Below the pieces are notes generated by a model that saw only the letters and a program-made list of their open reading frames with translations, was not told the origin of the DNA and did not search any database. Both the position numbers and the translations under genes were made by a program. A DNA stretch of 27,015 bases from an uncultured Oscillibacter sp. (GTDB lineage Bacteria > Bacillota > Clostridia > Oscillospirales > Oscillospiraceae): assembly GCA_910583695.1 (NCBI GenBank), contig CAJTZL010000043.1:1-27015 (forward strand), given 5' to 3'. Positions within the stretch are counted from its first letter, which is position 1. Each line of letters opens with the position of its first letter. This document shows positions 21,843 to 27,015 of this stretch, one piece after another.

Positions 21843-23324
21843 TCACCCGGGCAGGCGCTGGTAGATTTCCATTTCCCGGTGGAGCCGGTCCGCCAGCTCC
21901 GGGGAGAAGCTCCCCGGCAGAGCACGCCATCGCCAGTTCCCGCCCAGAGTGGAGGGGGTGTTGATCCGCCCCTCGCTGCCCAGGCCCAGCAGGTCCTGGA
22001 ACTGCATCACCGCCAGATTGGCCACGGAAGCCCAGGCGGAGCGCATCATGCCCCAGTGGCAGCCCTCCTCTTCGTTCAGCCGGAAGTAGGCCTTGGCCAG
22101 GGCGGCGTCCTCCGCCGGGGCTGTGGCCAGCCAGCCCCGGATGGTGTCGTTGTCGTGGGTGCCGGTGTAGGCCACGCAGTGGGGGGTGTAGCAGTGGGGG
22201 AGGTAGCCCCCGCCGGTGTCCCGGCTGTCAAAGGCGAACTCCAGCACCTTCATGCCGGGGTAGCCCGTCTGGGCCAGCAGCTCCCGGACGGAGGGGGTGA
22301 GGAAGCCCAGGTCCTCGGCGATGATGTCCCGGGGGCCCAGGGCCGCCTCCACGGCCCGGAAGAAGCCGATGCCGGGGCCGGGCCGCCAATGGCCGTTTCG
22401 GGCGGTGGAATCCCCGGCGGGAATGGCGTAGTACTGGTCAAAGCCCCGGAAGTGGTCGATCCGCAGGGTGTCGTAGAGCTGGAACTGGGCGGCGATGCGG
22501 CGGATCCACCACCGGTAGCCGTCGGCCTTCATGGCCTCCCAGTCGAAGAGGGGGTTTCCCCACAGCTGCCCGCCGGCGGCGAAGCCGTCCGGCGGGCAGC
22601 CCGCCACCTCCGTGGGGCGGCCGCCGGCGTCCAGCTGGAATTGCTCCGGGCTGGCCCAGACGTCGGCGCTGTCGATGGAGACGTAGATGGGCAGGTCCCC
22701 GATGATGGAGACGCCTTTTTCGTTGGCATACTCCTTCAGGCTCCACCACTGGCAGAAAAAGAGGAGCTGCACCCGCGTCCAGAACTCGATTTCTCCGGCC
22801 AGCTCCTTCCGGGCGCTCTCCAGGGCGGCGGGGCGGCGAAGGCGCAGCTCCTCCGGCCATTCCAGCCAGGGGGCTCCGCCATACCGATCCTTCAAGGCCA
22901 TGAACAGGGCGTAATCCGCCAGCCACTCCGCCTTCCAGAGGACGCCACGCAGCTCGAACAGATCCCCCCGTTTCAGGCGGGAACAGGCTAGGCGCAGAAC
23001 CGAAAAGCGGTTTCGGTAAAGAGCTTCATAATCCACCCGCTCCGGGTCGCCGCCCCAGTCCAGGGACTGGTATTCCCCCGCTTCCAGGAAGCCCCATTCG
23101 GCCAAGGTGTCCAGGTCGATGAAATAGGGATTCCCCGCGAAGGAGGAGAAGGACTGGTAGGGGGAGTCCCCGTAGCTGGTGGGGCCCAGGGGCAGAACCT
23201 GCCAGCAGGACTGCCCGCCTCGGGCCAGAAAGTCCACAAACTCCCGGGCGGCGGCTCCCAGGGTCCCGATTCCATAGGGAGAGGGCAGGGAGGAAATGGG
23301 CATCAGGATACCGGCTTTTCTCAC
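21843..23324 (-). CDS. malQ: 4-alpha-glucanotransferase (amylomaltase)
   Basis: A 493-residue GH77 enzyme that disproportionates maltodextrins in the cytosol, freeing glucose and longer chains. The catalytic residues line up with the Thermus enzyme: Asp290 in LRIDHFRGF (nucleophile), Glu337 in IIAEDLG (acid/base), Asp391 in TGTHDNDT. The N-terminus KAGILMPISSLPSPYGIGTLG and YGDSPYQSFSSFAGNPYFI are family signatures. The start is GTG 23324 with AAAGGGGAA upstream; the overlapping ATG at 23326 is out of frame. It is the last gene of the locus, 30 bases after lacI, and ends in a strong terminator. It would process sugars brought in by the ABC importer encoded upstream. Confidence 0.97.
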   Translation of the reverse strand: MRKAGILMPISSLPSPYGIGTLGAAAREFVDFLARGGQSCWQVLPLGPTSYGDSPYQSFSSFAGNPYFIDLDTLAEWGFLEAGEYQSLDWGGDPERVDYEALYRNRFSVLRLACSRLKRGDLFELRGVLWKAEWLADYALFMALKDRYGGAPWLEWPEELRLRRPAALESARKELAGEIEFWTRVQLLFFCQWWSLKEYANEKGVSIIGDLPIYVSIDSADVWASPEQFQLDAGGRPTEVAGCPPDGFAAGGQLWGNPLFDWEAMKADGYRWWIRRIAAQFQLYDTLRIDHFRGFDQYYAIPAGDSTARNGHWRPGPGIGFFRAVEAALGPRDIIAEDLGFLTPSVRELLAQTGYPGMKVLEFAFDSRDTGGGYLPHCYTPHCVAYTGTHDNDTIRGWLATAPAEDAALAKAYFRLNEEEGCHWGMMRSAWASVANLAVMQFQDLLGLGSEGRINTPSTLGGNWRWRALPGSFSPELADRLHREMEIYQRLPG

Positions 23325-23354
23325 ATGGGGTTCCCCTTTCTTGATATAGTTACG

Positions 23355-24368
23355 TCATGCGTCCTCCAGTCTGGCGACGCTCTCCCCGGGGATGAGCTGG
23401 AAGGGGACCACCTCGTGGACGGGGCGGTTTTTCCGCTCGATGTTGCGCAGCAGCACGTCCACCCCCCGCTCCGCCAGCCGCTGGGTGTCCTGGCGGACGG
23501 TAGCCAGCCGGGGAACGGAGTAGCTGGCCATGGAAATGCCGTCATAGCCCACCACGGAGATGTCCTCCGGCACCCGCTTTCCCCGGTCCCGCAGGGCCCG
23601 GACCGCCCCGATGGCCATGAAGTCGCTCATGGCGAAGATGGCCGTCAGGTCCGGCCGACGGTCCAGCAGCCGCTTGGTGGCGGCGTAGGCGTCGGCCATG
23701 GAGTAGCGGCAGGGCTCGCACTGGCGCTCCGGGTCGAAGGGCAGGCCCAGCCGGGCAAAGGCCCGGCGGCAGCCCTCCAGGCGGCGATAGCTGATCTGGG
23801 AGCAGGACCAGTTGCCCCCCAGAAGGCAGATGCGGCGGTGGCCCTGCCCGGCCAGAAACTCAATGACCTGGGCCGCGGCCTCGCTGTCGTCGGTGGTCAG
23901 GGAGGAGAGGTTGTCGAAGTGGAGATCCTTGGCGGTGTTGGTCAGCAGCACGCAGGGGACGGTGATGGGCTGGAACCGGCTCTGGAAGAGCTTCAGGTCC
24001 CCTCCCAGGAAGAAGATGCCCAGGGGCTTGCGCTCCCGGCAGAGCTGGAGGGCATAGCTTACCTCGTCGGCGTCCTCGTCCAGATAGTACACCACGGCGT
24101 CCCTTCCGCTGTCCCGGAGAAGGGCCTGGACCCGCTCCACCAGATCGGCAAAGAGCATGTTCTGCGTGCCCTTCACCAGAATGGTAATGGCGGTTCCGGC
24201 CTGCTGTTTCAGGTGCTTGGCGTTGTTGTTGGGCTGGAAGCCCTGGGCCTCCACCACCGCCAGGACCTTCCTCCTGGTCTCGTCGCTGACGTCGGGATGG
24301 TCGTTGAGCACCCGGGACACGGTAGCCACGCCGCACCCGGACAGCCGGGCGATGTCCTTGATGGTCAT
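23355..24368 (-). CDS. LacI-family regulator of the maltodextrin locus
   Basis: A 337-residue repressor. Residues 1-50 are the LacI helix-turn-helix and hinge: MTIKDIARLSGCGVATVSRVL, then SDETRRKVLAVVEAQGF. Residues about 60-335 form a periplasmic-binding-protein-like effector domain with FAMSDFMAIGAVRAL, DISVVGYDGI and a closing RLATVRQDTQRLAERGVDVLL. AAGGAGGG precedes ATG 24368. It lies between the permease genes and malQ on the same strand, which points to maltose or maltodextrin as inducer by analogy with MalR. An alternative is regulation of another alpha-glucoside. No operator was identified with confidence. Confidence 0.95.
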   Translation of the reverse strand: MTIKDIARLSGCGVATVSRVLNDHPDVSDETRRKVLAVVEAQGFQPNNNAKHLKQQAGTAITILVKGTQNMLFADLVERVQALLRDSGRDAVVYYLDEDADEVSYALQLCRERKPLGIFFLGGDLKLFQSRFQPITVPCVLLTNTAKDLHFDNLSSLTTDDSEAAAQVIEFLAGQGHRRICLLGGNWSCSQISYRRLEGCRRAFARLGLPFDPERQCEPCRYSMADAYAATKRLLDRRPDLTAIFAMSDFMAIGAVRALRDRGKRVPEDISVVGYDGISMASYSVPRLATVRQDTQRLAERGVDVLLRNIERKNRPVHEVVPFQLIPGESVARLEDA

Positions 24369-24397
24369 TCCGCGTCCCTCCTTGAATGGCTGTTTAC

Positions 24398-24420
24398 AGG
24401 GGGGACGGCGCGTCCCCCCT
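24398..24420 (-). other. Stem-loop between the permease and lacI genes
   Basis: AGGGGGGACG and CGTCCCCCCT make a perfect 10-bp stem with a 3-base loop, about 10 bases after the permease stop. No T run follows on minus. It could partially end transcription or protect the transporter mRNA, letting lacI and malQ be expressed at a lower level. Confidence 0.5.
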
Positions 24421-24428
24421 GCCGTATT

Positions 24429-25265
24429 TTAACCCTTAACGGCTCCGGCCGCAACCCCCTTGATGATATATTTCTGGCAGCTGAGGTAGAACACCACAAT
24501 GGGGATGATGGCCATGACCAGGGAGGCCATGATGGCGCCCATGTCCACCCGCCCGTAGGAGCCCTGCATCCGCTGGATGGTGATGGGGATGGTGCTGAAC
24601 TTGTTCAGGTCCAGGGTCAGGTAGGGGAGCAGGAAGTCGTTCCAGATCCACATGGTCTCCAGAATGCCCACGGAGATATAGGTGGGCTTCATGATGGGCA
24701 GCACCACGGAGAAGAAGGTCCGCAGGGGAGAGCAGCCGTCAATCATGGCGGCCTCCTCGATTTCAATGGGGATGGACTTGACGAAGCCGCAGAACATGAA
24801 TACCGCCAGCCCTGCGCCGAAGCCCAGATAGATGATGACCAGCCCCCAGGGGGTGCCCAGCCGCAGCCGGTCCGTTACCAGGGAGAGGGTGAACATCACC
24901 ATCTGGAAGGGCACCACCATGGAAAAGACGCACAAAAGATACAGGAGCTTGGTGGCCCGGCTCTTCACCCGGGTGATGTACCAGGCGAACATGGACGTGC
25001 AGATCAGGATGACGATCACGGAGCCCACGGTCATCACCACGGTCCAGAGGACGGATTCCAGGAAGTTGTACTTCTTCATGGCGTTGGCGAAGTTCTCCAG
25101 GGCCACCCAGGTTTTCTCCGTAGGGAGCTTGAAGGGCTCCAGGTTGATGAAGGCCTTTTTCTTGAAGGCGTTGATGAGGACGATGAACAGGGGAGCCACA
25201 TAGAAAATGGAGATCACGGTGAACAGAATCGTGGCGAACCAGCCGCCTTTCGCGTTTCGTTTCAT
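24429..25265 (-). CDS. Carbohydrate ABC transporter permease (MalG-like)
   Basis: A 278-residue membrane permease with about six transmembrane helices. The first, FATILFTVISIFYVAPLFIVL, lies near the N-terminus. The EAA loop EEAAMIDGCSPLRTFFSVVLP contacts the ATPase. ATG 25265 overlaps the stop of the preceding permease gene by one base (TAATG), so the two are coupled. It pairs with the MalF-like subunit to form the channel, fed by the solute-binding protein further upstream. Specificity is inferred as maltodextrin from malQ and lacI in the same run. Confidence 0.95.
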   Translation of the reverse strand: MKRNAKGGWFATILFTVISIFYVAPLFIVLINAFKKKAFINLEPFKLPTEKTWVALENFANAMKKYNFLESVLWTVVMTVGSVIVILICTSMFAWYITRVKSRATKLLYLLCVFSMVVPFQMVMFTLSLVTDRLRLGTPWGLVIIYLGFGAGLAVFMFCGFVKSIPIEIEEAAMIDGCSPLRTFFSVVLPIMKPTYISVGILETMWIWNDFLLPYLTLDLNKFSTIPITIQRMQGSYGRVDMGAIMASLVMAIIPIVVFYLSCQKYIIKGVAAGAVKG

Positions 25266-26107
25266 TACTGCTGCACCTCCTTGGAACGGGTCATGTTCAG
25301 CTGGATGAGGCCCAGGGCCACCACCAGGACGAAGAAGACCACGGCCTTGGCCTGTCCCACGCCCTGGTAGCCCACCCGACCGTAGAATGTGTTGAAAATG
25401 TTCAGCGCCAGCATCTCCGTCTGCTTCATGGGCTCTCCGGCGGTGAGGGACAGGTTCTGGTCAAAGAGCTTGAAGCCGTTGGTGAGGGTCAGGAAGGTGC
25501 AGATGGTGATGGAGGGCATCATGTTGGGAATGGTGACGTTCCACAGCCTCTGCCAGCCGTTGGCCCCGTCGATCTCCGCCGCCTCGCTGAGGTCGCCGGG
25601 AATGGACTGGAGGCCCGCGATGTAAATGATCATCATGTAGCCGATCTGCTGCCAGCAGATCAGAATGACCAGCCCCCAGAAGCCGTACTTGGCGGAGATT
25701 TTCAGCGCCAGGTCGTACCGGGAGAGGATGCCGTTGAAGATGAGCTGCCACACGTAGCCCAGGACGATGCCGCCGATGAGGTTTGGCATGAAGAAAACCG
25801 TGCGGAAGAGGTTGGTGCCCCGGATTTCCCGGGTCAGCACCAGGGCCACGGCGAAGGCAATGACGTTGATCAGAATCAGCGTGGTCACGGTGAACAGGGC
25901 GGTGAACCAGAAGGCGTGGGCGAAGTCCCCGTCCTGGAAGGCCCGGACGTAGTTCTGCACGCCGTTGAACTTCGCGTCGGTGACGGTGCGGAAGTCGCAG
26001 AAGGACAGATAGATGCCCATGAGGAAGGGCGCGATGAAGCCGATGAGGAAGGCCAGGAACGTGGGGCCCAGGAAGACGGGGAAATAGCGCTTGATGGATT
26101 TTTCCAT
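25265..26107 (-). CDS. Carbohydrate ABC transporter permease (MalF-like)
   Basis: A 280-residue permease with about six transmembrane helices. It begins MEKSIKRYFPVFLGPTFLAF at ATG 26107, with AAGGAGG about 11 bases upstream. The frame stays open to 26176 but without a better start. The EAA loop SEAAEIDGANGWQRLWNVTIP is clear (about residues 175-195). It lacks the large periplasmic P2 insertion of E. coli MalF, as is usual in Gram-positive sugar permeases. It is followed directly by the MalG-like gene. Confidence 0.94.
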   Translation of the reverse strand: MEKSIKRYFPVFLGPTFLAFLIGFIAPFLMGIYLSFCDFRTVTDAKFNGVQNYVRAFQDGDFAHAFWFTALFTVTTLILINVIAFAVALVLTREIRGTNLFRTVFFMPNLIGGIVLGYVWQLIFNGILSRYDLALKISAKYGFWGLVILICWQQIGYMMIIYIAGLQSIPGDLSEAAEIDGANGWQRLWNVTIPNMMPSITICTFLTLTNGFKLFDQNLSLTAGEPMKQTEMLALNIFNTFYGRVGYQGVGQAKAVVFFVLVVALGLIQLNMTRSKEVQQ

Positions 26108-26167
26108 GGCTGGCGGAGCCTCCTTCACAAGTTGATGGCGGGGGAACGTTGGACCGGTGGGACAAGG

Positions 26168-26254
26168 GCCGTGCACCTGGCACGGCGCGCCTCCCGCCGG
26201 CCCAAGGCGGGGAGAAATAAGCCGGGGCGGGCGGAGATGTCCGTCCGCCCCGGC
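26168..26254 (-). repeat. Cluster of three hairpins between the binding-protein and permease genes
   Basis: Three inverted repeats lie close together: GCCGTGC/GCACGGC (26168-26186), CTCCCGCC/GGCGGGGAG with one bulge (26191-26213), and a 14-bp GC stem with one A-C mismatch in the transcript (26221-26254, arms GCCGGGGCGG... and ...CCGCCCCGGC). Such intergenic hairpins after a binding-protein gene typically stabilise its mRNA and reduce permease expression. Confidence 0.7.
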
Positions 26255-26269
26255 TATGGCGTTTGTCTC

Positions 26270-27015
26270 TTACTTGGATTTCTCAGCGGCCCAGTTGTCC
26301 ACGAAGGCGGCCCGCACGGTTTCCCAGTTGGCGTCGGTCTGGTCGGCGGCGTAGGCGGTCAGGGCGGAGCCCAGGACGTTCTTCCACTCCTCGGAGGGCA
26401 TGGTGGGGAAGCACCACTTGATGCTGGTGGTTCCCTGCGCCACATAGTCGTTGGCGATGTTTACCAGGGCGTTGGTGGATTCCAGGTTGCCCTTGAAGGG
26501 GATGACGAAGCCCATCTTGCCCTCGTCGCCGGAGCACATATAGTCCAGGCCGATGTCGGAGGTGACGCACCAGTACATGAAGTCCAGGGTGGCCTGGATG
26601 TCCTCGGGCTTGGCGTTTTTGTTCACGCACCAGTAGTTTTCCGTGCCGGTGCACAGGCCCTGATTGGCCTCGTCGCCCACGCCGAAATAGATGGGCAGCA
26701 TGCCCAGGTTCTCCTCACCCAGGTCGGCCACGTCGCCGAAGGCCCAGGTGCCGTTCTGATAGAACACGGCCTGTTCCGTGACGAACTCCGCCACGGAGTC
26801 GTCGCCGGTCTTGGCGGAGAGCAGGGTGGGGGCGCAGGTGCAGTTGTTGATATACAGGTCCCACATGGCCCGGTAATTGTCCAGGTAGGTGCCCTTGATG
26901 GCTTCCGTGTCGCCGATGCCATCGGCCTCGTACTCGAAGTAGATAGGCAGGTTGGCCAGATGGGTCTTGAAGCGCCAGTCGGAGGAGCCGTCCATGCCGG
27001 CGGAGGTGAAGGCGG
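26270..27015 (-). CDS. Extracellular sugar-binding protein of ABC transporter, N-terminus beyond window
   Basis: The C-terminal 248 codons of a family 1 solute-binding lipoprotein, open at the right edge. The start and signal peptide are not visible. Seen: SAGMDGSSDWRFKTHLANLP near the edge, ENLGMLPIYFGVGDEANQGL, a TENYWCVNKNAKPEDIQATLDFMYW stretch typical of carbohydrate-binding proteins, and the FVDNWAAEKSK end. Normal family length is 400-450, so about 40% is missing. It captures sugar outside the membrane for the two permeases downstream. The ATPase is not in the window; a shared MsmX-type ATPase is likely (inference). Confidence 0.9.
   Translation of the reverse strand, partial: AFTSAGMDGSSDWRFKTHLANLPIYFEYEADGIGDTEAIKGTYLDNYRAMWDLYINNCTCAPTLLSAKTGDDSVAEFVTEQAVFYQNGTWAFGDVADLGEENLGMLPIYFGVGDEANQGLCTGTENYWCVNKNAKPEDIQATLDFMYWCVTSDIGLDYMCSGDEGKMGFVIPFKGNLESTNALVNIANDYVAQGTTSIKWCFPTMPSEEWKNVLGSALTAYAADQTDANWETVRAAFVDNWAAEKSK

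Noticed and set aside
23325..25370. Very long plus-strand open frame opposite lacI and permease genes
   Set aside because: Antisense shadow of clear LacI and ABC permease genes; no motifs, His/Gly/Gln-rich, and no start signal.
1..27015. Search for tRNAs, rRNAs, CRISPR arrays, insertion sequences and phage genes
   Set aside because: No cloverleaf, repeat-spacer array, transposase, integrase or terminal inverted repeats were seen by eye; all large stretches are explained by ordinary genes.

Overview
The window is about 27 kb of GC-rich bacterial chromosome, packed with housekeeping and sugar-metabolism genes. It looks like an anaerobic Clostridia-type Firmicute of the Oscillospiraceae/Flavonifractor kind. 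The reasons are a glmS ribozyme upstream of glmS (a Gram-positive device), strong AGGAGG ribosome binding sites, GTG/TTG starts, sigma-A promoters with near-consensus boxes, PTS and LacI/DeoR regulators, and a LytTR/GHKL two-component pair. I see no phage, insertion sequence, CRISPR array, tRNA or rRNA. The genus is an inference from gene style only.

Layout. 1-3950: pgi (3' end cut by the window edge) and a short pyrophosphatase-like gene on the minus strand, then a consensus promoter, a glmS self-cleaving ribozyme and glmS on plus. 3954-7663: a minus-strand operon deoR-fruK-mtlA, a mannitol-type PTS permease paired with a 1-phosphofructokinase. 7760-8957: a monocistronic class I aminotransferase. 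9004-9081: a possible 25-residue peptide gene. 9156-12595: a minus-strand operon of purine nucleoside phosphorylase, MTA/5'-deoxyadenosine deaminase and a YqhD-type alcohol dehydrogenase, with its own promoter and a strong terminator. 12765-18221 (plus): an MBL-fold hydrolase, a LytTR response regulator with its GHKL kinase, an unknown charged coiled-coil protein, and an AraC regulator overlapping an EamA exporter. 18262-19601: a CPA2-type cation/proton antiporter (minus). 19780-21822: a TIM-barrel isomerase and cysK (plus). 21843-27015: a minus-strand maltodextrin-type locus (solute-binding protein, two permeases, LacI regulator, malQ); the binding protein is cut by the right edge and no ATPase gene is present.

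How the genes fit together. Much of the window feeds the hexose-phosphate pool: the PTS, FruK, Pgi, MalQ and the ABC importer bring sugar in, and GlmS draws fructose-6-phosphate off into amino sugars under ribozyme feedback. The nucleoside operon can deaminate and phosphorolyse the 5'-deoxyadenosine or methylthioadenosine left by radical-SAM and polyamine chemistry. Its aldehyde reductase would fit the last step of a DHAP-shunt-like salvage route (inference). Nothing here is clearly a new system. The best leads are this operon, the MtlA/FruK pairing, a short ORF crossing the ribozyme cleavage site, and the small peptide ORF.
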